Part shown: piece after piece, positions 13,143 to 27,200 of the stretch | Layout: each line of letters begins with the position of its first letter | How positions within the stretch are numbered: position 1 is the first letter of the stretch | Assembly (NCBI RefSeq): GCF_932294415.1 | Contig: NC_065542.1 | Coordinates: forward strand, 40,637,942 to 40,701,941 | Direction of reading: 5' to 3' | From: Quercus robur | Lineage: Eukaryota > Streptophyta > Magnoliopsida > Fagales > Fagaceae | DNA: 64,000 nucleotides | The notes under the pieces: generated by a model | Databases searched by the model: none | Told to the model about the DNA's origin: nothing | What the model saw: the letters and a program-made list of their open reading frames with translations, nothing else | Made by a program: the position numbers and the translations under genes

Positions 13143-16100
13143 TCATGGAATGGACTCATGAATTTGGAACTCTGGTGAGCCACCCTTGACAATTCTGCGG
13201 TTGGCACACTTACAAGCACACGAAGTCCCACAACTACGTCCAGAAGTATGGCATGGGCATCTGATTGTTTTGCAAGAAGAGTTTTTACTGCAAGAGCTGC
13301 AAACTAATGTATCTAACGGATTGGATGCTACACTTGTTCTACAAATCCTTTTCTTAACAGGTTTTTCTTCTTCTTCTTCTTCTTCTTCTTCTTCTGACTC
13401 TGGCACCCAATCATCATCATCTGAATCAGAATCAGAATTTTCTTCTTCTTCTTCTTCTTCTTCTTCTTCTTCTTCTTCTTCTTCTTCTTCTGACTCTGGC
13501 ACCCAATCATCATCATCTGAATCATCCAAATATTCTGATTCAGATGTATCCATGTCTTCCAATCTAGAGGAGCTCCTGTAGCCCTAAAATCAAGTATAGA
13601 ATAATTCAGCCAAAAAATAAAAAAAATAAAAAAGCAAACAGTTTTGGCTGATGGTAAAAAAAGAACAGCAATATTTACCAGTGACTCCTTTTGATGTATA
13701 AGTTTTGCCTTTTCCATCTCCAACTTGCTGGCATATTTACTGAGTGTCGCAACCTTTTCCTTCAAATCTCTTATTTCAGAGTCCTTTTCTCTACAGTCTG
13801 CTTTTTCCATCTCCAACTTCACAACCTTTTCCTTTAAATCTCTTATTTCTGAGTCCTTTTCTCTACAGTCAATGCAACTTTTTGTAGACATAGAAGCTTT
13901 TTCTGTTTTTCGTTGCAAAACCTTGCATGTAATAAAAAAAAAAAAAAAAAAGTATGAAATAACAGTTAAAGCCCTACACCTAAGCACATTAAAGGTAACA
14001 TACAAATATGATAAAAACGACAGCCAACTACACACAGGCAACTTTGTTACACAAATATCTGCTTTTTTATTATATTTAATATCTTCAATTTATATTGTTT
14101 TGATTTTTTAAGCAATCAACTAGAGAGAAATTACCTGGTTTCAGTATGCTACACTCAATGATAATGTGGTTACTATAACAGTTCTTGGACAGCAAATTAA
14201 TAATGGAGAAAAATCTCTTTCTAGGAAAGAATATGTATGTATAGTTATCAATCTATGTATACATACATAGATTGATATATGTATGTATAGTTACACTCTA
14301 CCATTTCCATGACCAGACCCTAAGAAAGATGGGATCTAAGAGGCCCACAAACACAGTTCAACAGTAGATTGAACCAATAAAGTATGTTGAGAGAATACTT
14401 ACAACTGCCTTGTTCTGAATGTTGCGAGCATGATTTGCATACGTCAATGTGCTCAGGGTTTCCTTACGATCGATGGCAGGACGTACACAAGCTTCAATCA
14501 ATACAAAACATTGTTAACATTAAAAATAAAAAGGAGGAATTACAAGAAAGAAAGATCTAAGATGCTTGAATAAGTATATTGACACATACCAATCATAACC
14601 GTTTTGCTGTTTCCTCCAAGAGAATCCTACAGATTCAAATTTCAATAAACAATCATGAGAGAATTTTTTACAATCAGTCAAATTTTCACTTTAAATACCA
14701 AAAAAAGTTAATAATAACCCTTATTCCATTATTTTGGTACTTATGGCAGTCTCCATATTACACCTTCTTACTATGTGTTCTTGTGTTATGTAAAATATAA
14801 TGTACTAATCCATGACCAGATCCAATTTCATTGGTACAAGCAAATTCTAAGAAATTATACTTACAATTTAAGTAAGAAAAATAAATATTTATTCACTTGC
14901 CTGTAACAACTGGGTTAACTTCCTATCACGATACGGAATGTGACCTATTTCTTTCCTCTTCCTTTTACTTCCCAAGCCACTTATCACCTTGCGAAGTGCC
15001 AATAAATCCTTATTGATAGAAGTTCCTACATCAAATAAACTATTAAAACAAACACAAATGGGAAAAACTCCAATTTAAATGATGTAACATACTTATCATT
15101 CCATATATCACATTCACAACAGATGGCTATTTTAGAATTTAGAACTACAAAGCTATAGATGTTCATCTTGCCACTATATTATTAACCATATTGTAACAAA
15201 TTGAAACCCCAAGACCAAGTCTCTACCGCACTACCTTCTGCAAGAAGCTTGCTATCTGCACTCGTTTGTTTTGCACATCCAGAACCAGCGAGATCCACTA
15301 GAAGCAGTTTAGCACATATGTTGTCATCACCAATGTCTTCATTAGTTACTCCAGCTACAAAGCGTGCAACTTTCTTTTGCTCCATAGTAATTGTAAAGAT
15401 AGCATGTGAGCGACTAGAAAACGATACAAAAAGTTAACATGAAGTTCAACATTATAAATTATATAACTTTCAACATAATGAAGTATGGCAACAGTTCAAA
15501 TAATGAAATGTTCATTCAAAACTCCAAAGCTAGAGATTTTCATTGGCAACACTTTTCAAAAATATATATCACTATGAAATTTTCACCTTGATTTCTCATT
15601 CATATTAGTACTCCCAGTGGCACGAGAGTGGGAACCTTGAGATAGATGTGTTGCCATCTCTTCTTTTGTCCTAACTTCTGCCTCGATGACTCCAACCACT
15701 GTTGTTCCTCCATCAATTTCTCTAATTTTACCACGCAAATTTGGATCTAGCAAATCATACACTTCATTCTTGAGTACCTGTCATCACATCATACCACATC
15801 AAGTAGTGAGGCAAAGGAAACAAAACGAAACAAGCTAAGTAGAAGTATTTCTTTTACCTCAATAAATGAGACTCTAATAACAAATTCTCTTGAATCTTTC
15901 ATCACTTCGACTCTCTGGAATATGTCTTCCATTACTTTAGGTATGACTCCTACATTACTTCCCTTCCCTGAACAGTCAGTCCCCATGGTGTACGTCTTCC
16001 CCGACCCCGTCTTAAAAAACACAAACAGAGTAAACTCAGCAATGTATCAAAACATATTTGCGAGGGTTCTAACTCTATAAGATAAAATAAAAAGTTATAC

Positions 16101-16429
16101 CTGGCCATATGCAATAAGAGTGGCATTACGACCATCGAATAGTGCCTCCACAAGAGGAGAAACACAATCACCGTATAATGCAGAAGCAGGCGAGCCAGTA
16201 CTACCACCATAAACATAATCGAAGGTGAAGGACTTCGAACCAATTTGCACCTAATTTTGAACACCAAATTTCAAGCTCAATCATACACATATCATCAAAT
16301 TAGATTAAAACCAATTTTTTTAAAATCAAGTACCTGAGGCAGAGTTCCACCATGAACCACTGAAATGCAATCCGTACCTTCATCTGGCCTGATACTAACC
16401 GCGACTCGGATGCGTTGTGAATTCTCCAT
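13143..16429 (-). CDS. Compact KIN-4-like kinesin with C-terminal CXC domain (567 aa)
   Basis: Ten exons: 16429-16334, 16250-16101, 16010-15858, 15777-15587, 15413-15235, 15025-14901, 14626-14590, 14491-14403, 13921-13679 and 13583-13143. All join in phase and end at TGA. Residues 1 to about 335 are a kinesin motor of the KIN-4 (chromokinesin) family, with P-loop GQTGSGKT at 81-88 and switch I SSRSH at 196-200. Residues 341-421 form a short coiled coil made of two near-identical units ([16 protein letters not shown]). A tract containing [11 protein letters not shown] plus long Glu runs, twice repeated, follows. The end is a nine-cysteine CXC module at about 516-547, as found at KIF4/KIN-4 C-termini. 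Typical KIN-4 proteins exceed 1000 residues; nearly the whole stalk is missing here. The motor is eroded: switch II DLAGSE reads DLAGSG (residue 242), YRDSKLTRLLQ reads [11 protein letters not shown], and CVSPAD reads CVRPAI. ATP hydrolysis is doubtful. Either an expressed motor-dead protein or an early pseudogene is possible. Confidence 0.8.
13366..13490 (-). repeat. GAA microsatellites coding poly-Glu, in a duplicated acidic block
   Basis: Two GAA arrays (TTC on the plus strand) sit inside the last kinesin exon, each preceded on the coding strand by a block encoding a run of Asp then W-V-P-E-S. The array plus the Asp block form a two-unit tandem repeat. Array length is likely polymorphic, but each step of three bases keeps the frame. 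Confidence 0.9.
14627..14900 (-). other. GC-AG intron in the kinesin gene
   Basis: The exon ending ...KLTQLLQ at 14901 is followed by GCAAGT, and the next exon (D-S-L-G-G-N) is preceded by CTGTAG. No GT donor fits the conserved protein junction LLQ|DSLGG. CAG|GCAAGT matches the strong consensus of plant GC-AG introns. Confidence 0.8.
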
Positions 16430-18210
<1,781 letters not shown>

Positions 18211-21200
18211 TCATTTATCTATTCTGAGGTTGTTACATAGATGTCCAAGTTCAGGCCTCGCATCCATCCATGAAGCGAATGTCGTCTCAGCTGGAGAAGT
18301 GCAGTAGAGGTAGGACTTGAAGGTGATTAGGTAAAAATAGCGCCTGCAGAATGGACAAATGAGAATTGGTCATATTAACATTATAGCAAATATTCAGTTT
18401 TTTGAACTTCACATACATCCTTAATTAATAAGCCTAGACTTCTGTTTCTGTTTCAGTTTTTTGAAGGGGGGAAGGGGTGGGACCATTGACTTGCACCAAA
18501 AGCTGCTCAATTCTACATAACATGACCCAGAAAGAATGGAAAATTAGAAAATCCCCCCACTTGAAATGCAGACCATTTGCTACTGTCAATAGAAAGTGAG
18601 CATAACCAGAAATTAGATATTGTTCCAAGTGCTTTTAGGTTGAAGACCATGTGTAGTGCCAACCACAAGTTGTGGGGAGAATCATCTTTAGCTATAACCT
18701 TTCCAATACTTATTAAGCCAACCAAAAAACACACCTCCAATTCTCAGCAAAAATATTTGCCTGCTTTTTCTAAAAACATAGTAGTAAAAGCTCACTCTTG
18801 GAAAACGACTCATCAGGTACCACCATGCACAACCATGTCGGCCAGTAGTCCTCCCTTAAATTAAACATCTACACTCATCTAATGTTAATTAATGGGGTCT
18901 ATGACCTACCACAATGAGACCCACTTACCAAAGGCGGTCATTGAAAGAGGAACAGACCCATCCGAAAAAGAATAGTTCAAGCCAGCCATTAAACTAAATT
19001 GCTGAGATACATGAACTAACCTTAAAGCCTTTATAGCCATATCCATGAAGTACGCTCGGTGCTCATCATCATCATTGGGCAACTTCTCAAGTTCCTTACT
19101 GTAATCAAGAATATCATCTCGCAAATGCCCTGCGCCTTTACACCTTTAAAATGAAGGAACCAACTCAGCACCACCAGTAAAAAATAGCTAATTAATAAAA
19201 GGCAAAATTATTTTCCAAGACTAACTCTCAAAAAAGTATGATAAAATTAAAAAAATAACAATTCCAACTGATGCATGATGCTCAAAACAAAGCAAAAAAC
19301 AATTAAAATCATTGTCCACCAAAAATACCAACCCCAACAAACCATAATAAAATAAAAAAGAGAGGGGGGGAACCTACAACTATTACATGGTCAACTTGTC
19401 ACCATTACCCTTTTTCTCTTAGATAGAAAGGTAGCACTACAAGCAGATTATAATCTTTTGAGTTCTCCAAAAATGATATACCTTTCAATCACAATGTCAA
19501 CATCTGATTTGCTTTGGGGACCATACATGAGTACTCTTGTGAGGCTTAGTATATCGCGGTAATCACCCATCCTGCGTGCTTCTTCTTCAGACGCCCTTGA
19601 AGGCAAGTTTGCTTCACTTCTAGAGTGCATGTTTGTATCAACCATTAGCTCTGGAATATTTGATGTAAAGGTTGCCTCTGCACCAAGTTTAACACAAATG
19701 ATTGCCATAGCATATGAGACTCCTCCAAACCCTGTGTGTGATACGAAAAGGTAACACCCTGCAGCACTACAGAAAAAGTTATTGTTAATTTTATTCTAAT
19801 GGTTAATTTGAGAAGGGTGTTGGGGGGGGGGGCGGGGCGCGGGAGGGATTATGCAGCTAAGTTAGCTACCATTATTTTCTTTCTAACTATCGGGCGATCT
19901 AACCTATGAGGATGGAGAGTTGGAAGATAAAAAGTGTTGGATTGGATTTTGAGGTACATGGATAAATTTGTAAATTGATGGAATCTTACTCATAAGATCA
20001 TCCAATAATTGTATATTTGAATAGAAAGCAGCCTGTGAATAATTTACAACCAAAGGTTGGTTGGAATGCATGTGTAATATTTAGCCATTGATTAAACTAT
20101 GATTCAGAAAGCTGCAGAAAATTGGATAAATTTGTAAAGAACTAACGGAATCTTCAATTAATAAGATCAACCAATAATTGTATTGTTAAGCAGAAAGCAG
20201 CCTGAGACAATTTACAACCAGAGGTCAGTTGGAACATGTCTAATTTTAGCCATTGATTAAACTATGATGCAGCAAGCTGCAACATAATTTCTTACTACTA
20301 TACTAAATTACCGATCATTTAATAGTGATATTTCTGATAGCAGATATGTTAGGTATGGGCACTTACTCATCTTTACAGTATTGGATTGCATCAACATCAG
20401 AAGCTAAAGCCTCTCTCTCTCTAGTCAATGGTATTCTCCTATATGTAATATTATAACCCTCATCTTTCAGAGCAGCATATACTTCAGCAGGCGTCTTCAC
20501 ATTATCTGCTAAGATGTTTTCCCAGTATCCTACAACACTGGACTGATTTAGTGTTGGGCCATGTTCTTCACGATGTAAAAGCATCCGTCCACCAGAATGT
20601 CTAACCTCAGATAATATATCTTCTTTTAGTCGTTCCTCCATGTGTTCCACCTGCATAACAAGTATAACAATGCCAGCGGTAAAACATGATATGGCTTTAA
20701 TGACTTGAGTTTAGAATTTTTATTTTTAAAAATGTGTCATTGTGTACCACTGGGCCTGTGATTCCCACATGCTTGAGTGTATCAACAGGTTTATTTAGCT
20801 CCCTTAGGGCAAATGGCGTGCCATTAATGTAAACAACTGCTTCTTCTCTCAGATCAGTTAATATTACTTTATGAGCAACAGAGTTTTCTGCTTTAGGCTT
20901 GGCACCTAAATATGCTAACATCTCTTTTGCACCATCAATTGTTGGAGTTGCCATGCTATACACGGGGAATCCATCTACCTGAAACAAATGGAAGTTTTAG
21001 GTTTAGAAACAACTTGGAAACTCATACCATAAAGCTCATCTCTTGATGGCTACATGATAAGCCAGTCATGAAAGAGCCTTTACTTGCGTACTTTTTCAAA
21101 TATGTAATCTAGAAAAAATAATGGAATGTTTTTACAAATAGCATAACCTAGTCCAACCAACAAATTGGGCCAAACACAGGCCTTAAAGCCAATATTTAGA

Positions 21201-24200
21201 CATGGATGCAAAGGAATTTGAGATTAATGCAACAATCAAACATCATATAGCCGAGAAGGAAACCCAATGAAATCTGACTGTATTTGATGTCCCTTTGCTT
21301 TATGGCCTTTGTCCCGCTGACCAAGAGCACATATGACATTTACATGTTCATATTCATAATTACATGCATTTCTATGTGAAGTATGAAGGCCATGTTTCTC
21401 TGCTTTGAGGACAGGATGACAAAAAAACTTGATAACAAGATGCAATTACATGCAGAGAAGAGCAATAACTGCACCAAACAAGGGTTTCTCAATACAAGCT
21501 GGAAACAGAAAGTTGGGGGTTTTTTTTTGAGGGGAGAGTAAGAATAGTACCAAAAGTGGCCTGAGCCTTGCCTTAGATTTTACATACAAGTTGAAGGGTT
21601 AGAGCAAATACCATATAAATCCAATCTTGCAATCATCTTTCTCAATACAAGCTGAAAACAGAAAGTTGGGGTTTTTTTTTTTTTGAGGGGAGAGTAAAAA
21701 TAGTACCAAGAGTGGCCTGAGCCTTGCCTTAGATTTTACATACAGGTTGAAGGGTTAGAGCAAACACCATATAAATCCAATCTTGCAATCATCCAGAAGA
21801 TCATCAATACCATAAATTAGCACAATTAGATTCTGATGGGATTTCATTAACCCAACATTAAGGAGGTCCTTGGAAAATAAGTTAAATGAAGGGATTTACA
21901 GTCAAACAACATCTCAAACAAGCTTTCAATAACAAATATCTTAGTTAAAATAATTTGCTGGAAAGGCATATCCCATCGATACCAGGTGCCAAAAAAGAGG
22001 TTGCAAATAATATTTTGGATTTAATGTATCAATGTTTTCCACAAAATGAATTACTGAAAAATACAATCAGAAGAGATAATTACTTTTGCATGGATTACCC
22101 AGCCAGGATAAGAATTAGTGTATATCAATATTTCGTTTCATTTTCCCACCAGATATGTTAAATTAATAGCTATATTGATTGCAACAATAAGAGGTTGAGC
22201 CTTGGTGCAATGACAAGTGCCTTCCCCTAAAAGCAAAAAGTCACAGGTTCTAGTTTGGGAATCAGCCTCCCTCAAAAAATTTGGGTTAAGGCTACCAACC
22301 AATTACCTTATGGCATTACAAATTTAACGATAGTTCTTTGCTTTTGGAGTATTTATATACCTTGTAAACATGTGGTGCAGCATCAATTTGTATATGGCTG
22401 GAAGTTCTTTGACCAGGAAAGAAGTACATTTTCAATATAGAGCCTTTCCCCAAAACAGAACCATTACGGTTGTTGACAATGGCATCCATCACTGCATCAC
22501 CATGTTGGGACTCATGTGGTGCTCTCAACTCCTCCTGTGTTCCAAAGTCCAAAATAGGGGATGCGATCATCTCCAAGTCATTAAATAAAAAATATACATA
22601 AATAATAATAAATTACAATGCTAATTCAAAAAATCATGTTTCTGCCCTTGACCATAAACAAAAAATAAATCAGTCTCGATGTATAGAAGAGGATTTACTG
22701 GAACAGCAAAAAATCGGCCAGGCCTTAATCTTATGCTCCATTTCATTGCTTGGACCTCTGGTCTCTGATGCAACCAATTCTTAAATGTCATCCTGGATTC
22801 TCCTTGCCTACAAAACCCATCAAATGCTTCACTTCCAAGATATGCTGCAAAGGCAATTAAACGGAAGTATCGCTCCAAGTACTCAGCACCACGGTTCAAT
22901 GCAACCCTCCTCACCCTTGGCTCAACATGTTGTTGATTGAATACCTTTCTATATTGCAGAACTGCTTGTCGTATGTTTTGCAGAGCAGAACATCTATCAA
23001 TAATAGCATCTAAGGCTTCCCGACATTCCACCCCATTATCAAATAATCTTGTTATTGTCCACAACAACAGGATGTCATTTATACCAAAAACCCGACCTTT
23101 CTCTTTTTCAGATCTTATTTTTGTGATACCGGTGGTTGAGGCAGCAACACTACCTCCAGTTTCGTCACCACTTGAGGTACCACCATTCACCTCTTCATGG
23201 GTCTTATCATCAACCAGGATTTTTATAGGTCTTCCATAATCAATTCTAAGTTTCAGAAGGCAAGCAATCACAGTACCAGTGGTCGTCCTTCCTCTACCCA
23301 TCTGTGAATATAAGAAAAGCAATCAAGGAATGAAGTGAAAAGAAAAAGAGGGGGGTGGAGGAATACACGCACAAACACTCAAGTATATGAACATCTCTAT
23401 GCACATTTAAAGCAGCCAGAGAATAAAAATTTGACCTGGCAATTGAAAACAAAAGCAGTATCCTTCAAAGCAGAAGCAATATTCACTGCCAATGTGTCAA
23501 AGTCAGAACTTTTGGGAGCTTTACCATCCGTAATTGGCACACGTGCATACTTAATGGGAAAACCATTAGCCTCTAAGCTTTTGAAAACCTCAAGTGGGGT
23601 CTGAATGGAATCAGAACTCACGTGTTCCCAAGCATCAAATATTTGCCCATCATCTGTTTCATGAATAACCATTATAGCATTCCCATAGTGTTCAGCTTCT
23701 CGCAGGATATCTTCTTTTAATCGAGATTCCATTCTCTCAACCCTCTCACGATCAATACCCTGAAAGCAGCAACAATTGTAACTTCACCAACAATGGCAGG
23801 TTAAAGTTGGGAGTTCAAATGTTCATAAAGTCCACATACAAATGAAAAAAAAGGACTGCTTCAAACAAGTAGTGTTCCAATGGTGTCTAGAGTTCAATCC
23901 CTTGCTATGGATCCGACATTCTATGGCTACATTGGATTTCATGAATCAATTAGATTTTCAGGGACTTCCCCTCCACAAGGCAGGGATCTGGCTCCCAAAC
24001 AACCAACCTGAATTTACAGGTCAGGTTCAATCACGTATTTTTTTTTTGGTAATTCCTAAACACACCTGTTATATTATATAAGGTTCTTGTTCTTGTGTTG
24101 GGTCTGTTGGAGCAAGGTAAGAGTTAGAGAAGTTATGTTTGTGTGATATTCTCCATTACTATAAAAATTCTCACAATCTTTTCCAGTGAATGTAGGTGAA

Positions 24201-27200
24201 AGGCCAAACTGTTCTCTATCTGCTTATTGTTTCCTAATTGATTTGTTTAAGACATTCTATTGGCCATTCAAACCACAGATCCTAGGCCTTGGGTCAACAG
24301 GAAACCATGTCAATATTGAGAGATGGTATTTGGTTGTGGGACCCATGTGCACGTTGTTACAAGTGTAACAGTGACAAAATAAACATCCCAATGTCGGACA
24401 CCAATATTTTTTGTAACCTAATACTCAATCGTCATAAATACTTCAGTGGCAAAGTTCCAAGTGCGCGTTGTTACAAGTTCTCTTGCTTTATTTTTGGATA
24501 CTCAAGTGGCAAAGTTCCAAGGCTCATTGCATGCAAAGTAACAATTTATGATGTGGATTTTCTACAATTTTGAACAGCAAAGAGAAATGGTCTATTATAA
24601 GAACACTAGGGCAGGCATCAATGGGCACTACATTAGGACACAGATGCAATAACATATTGTCCTCTTAACAGCAATGTAACTCAGTATTATACTCTTCAAC
24701 TACTCAAGTCAGCATTTCAAGACAAGAGCACTACATGTTCAAAATAAACACTGCATTTTGAAAATATGGACATGGTTTATCATTTAGACATTACTTTATG
24801 TATTAGGTCCAATACCAATTGCTAATTTCACCATAATAAGTTCTGGTGTCTAATAACGTTGTCAACACCAATCTAGATAATGCCCTCCATACTCCACTCT
24901 AATAAAGTTAATATAGATGTAAAATGAAAATATAGATTTTACCGAGTACTCCAGCATGTTTTTGTATGGTCTTTCAACTTCACGGAGAACAAATGGTTTT
25001 CCATTGATGTAAATAACAGGTTCTTCTCTCATATTGTGCCAAAAAACAGGACGACCACGTTTAGAACTGCCAATCCTCTGAATGACAGAGAGAATTCCAT
25101 CAATGGTTGGATTTGCCACCCCATAAACTGGAAACCCAGGAACTTCTCTAAAATTAGGCGCACCTTCCACTCTCTCCGGTAAACTTGTGTTTTGACAACC
25201 AGGACAATGGTCACTTTTTAGAACAGTTTGACTTCCAAGAACCTCACCCTTTCTAAGGGCAGCAACTACACCCATCTCAGAAGGGCGGCCATCAGCAGAT
25301 TCGGCAATCTTCATCAGAGATGGCTTTAAAGTTGCATATCCAAGTGCACCCATTGGATCTCTCCTGAGCAATCTGCAACAAGGCACCATTGTAGTGAAGA
25401 AAGAACCGAGCCATAATGCATGAACCAAATAAACAATGCATAAGAATCCATCTAAAAAAAAATGAATTGGACAAAAGCAATGCATCACAATTAGAAATCC
25501 ACTCAATAACTAGGTAGATGGTCCATACAAGTGGTAGAAACAGTTAGTTTATGAACCGGTTATTCCACAATGAACTCTAACCATGTGGTGATGAATGAAT
25601 ATTGATCTGTAAACACTATACCATTAGCACGTTTACTCTCCTAGGCTGCTCTCTCTGGAAACTTAAATAATAAATACTTACAACTTTTACCTGCGAATAA
25701 TACTATACAATTCTGGCCTTGCTCTCATCCACTCAGCAAAGCTGCTATGACCAAATGAACATGAGCGGATAGCTGCTCCCTCAGAATGAATAAATACAGC
25801 AAAGCATATAAGAAAGTAGTATCTTTCCAAGTACTCCACAAAAAATGAAAGTGATGCCTCCCTTTTCATCTCATCCGGTTGACGCAGAATACTACTACGA
25901 TAAGTGGCAATTGCTTCACGTAAGTTCTACAATTCAAATCAAAGAAACAGTTAATATGACATGAAAATAAACCTTACAGCTACAAGCCAAGAAAATGCAT
26001 GTCAAGGGAGCAAATGAAACACATAAGGAAGGAATAAGTTTATTCAGACAAACTTTATGAAATTTGAACAAATAGAAACCATACCAAAATGGAGCAAGAT
26101 TAGAGACCAAACCTGCATGGTGGCACACTTGTCAATGACTTTATCCACTTGTCTTTTTCCTTCAACACCACCCTAAAGCCATGTCAATATCAGTAAAAAC
26201 AAAAACTTAAAATAGAATTCTAAATGTTGATCTAAGAGCAACAAGAGCTAATATCAAATACCTCTAATACCCGAATCAAGCTTCTTATGACTGCATATTC
26301 TCCTCTACGAATTGCCTCTTCTGAATTTGGCAAATGGTCAGCAACATTAGCACCAGAGTCAGAAACTCTCCCAATGGAATTGATTCTTGGAATACCTGTT
26401 CCATGTGAAAATACCTTACAACATTAAAAGATTTCGTCACTAAAAGAGGTATGCATTGCTCAAAGAGTAGAGGATGAAAAGTAACAGGACTACCAGAATT
26501 TCCAATACGGTTGAGATAAATCAATGTTGCAATCACCATCCCAGTTGTAGTTCGTCCACGTCCCATTTGACAGTTGAAAATTATCTCTGTATTTAAGTTT
26601 GCTTGAGAAATTTTATGCACCTGAAAACACAATGGATATCAAATCTATCCAATCCAAAAATGCCATTGAACTAATCCTTTAAGTCAAATTCAAGAATAGA
26701 CTATCCTAAACTGAAATGTTAAAAACCATCATTGCCTTACTGAATGTTTTCAATTCAAACGACAATAGTATTCCAACACATAATTCTCAAATATTACTTT
26801 TTGATAAGTAAATCAAATAAGTAAAAAGAATAACAGAGGGCATGGAATTTTAACACGTGATAATTCAACAAATTAACTCTTTATGAGGAAAAAAAGATGG
26901 GTTTGTGAAATTCTCTCCCTCTATTTTTTCTTTTTTTTTTCCTTTTTTTTTGGGGGTTGGGGGGGGGGGGGGGGGTGTGGAGGTTGGGAAGGATAAAACC
27001 TTAGCTCCTCTTTCTTTCAATATGTATCACAATATTCTATAGTTGTTTTCCCCATCTAATTTATGGCCAAACCTCAAGTGCTCAATGAGGGCTTGATAGC
27101 TTCTGATTTTTCAGGCAAGATGCATTGCATGAAAGCCAACCAGAAAGCATAAGACTGAAAGGCATAGCAGTACTTGCTTTGTACTTTACAATATATCCTT

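Noticed and set aside
13186..13581. 131-residue serine-rich open frame on the plus strand
   Set aside because: It is the antisense reading of the GAA/GAT repeats and CXC region in the last kinesin exon; there is no independent support.
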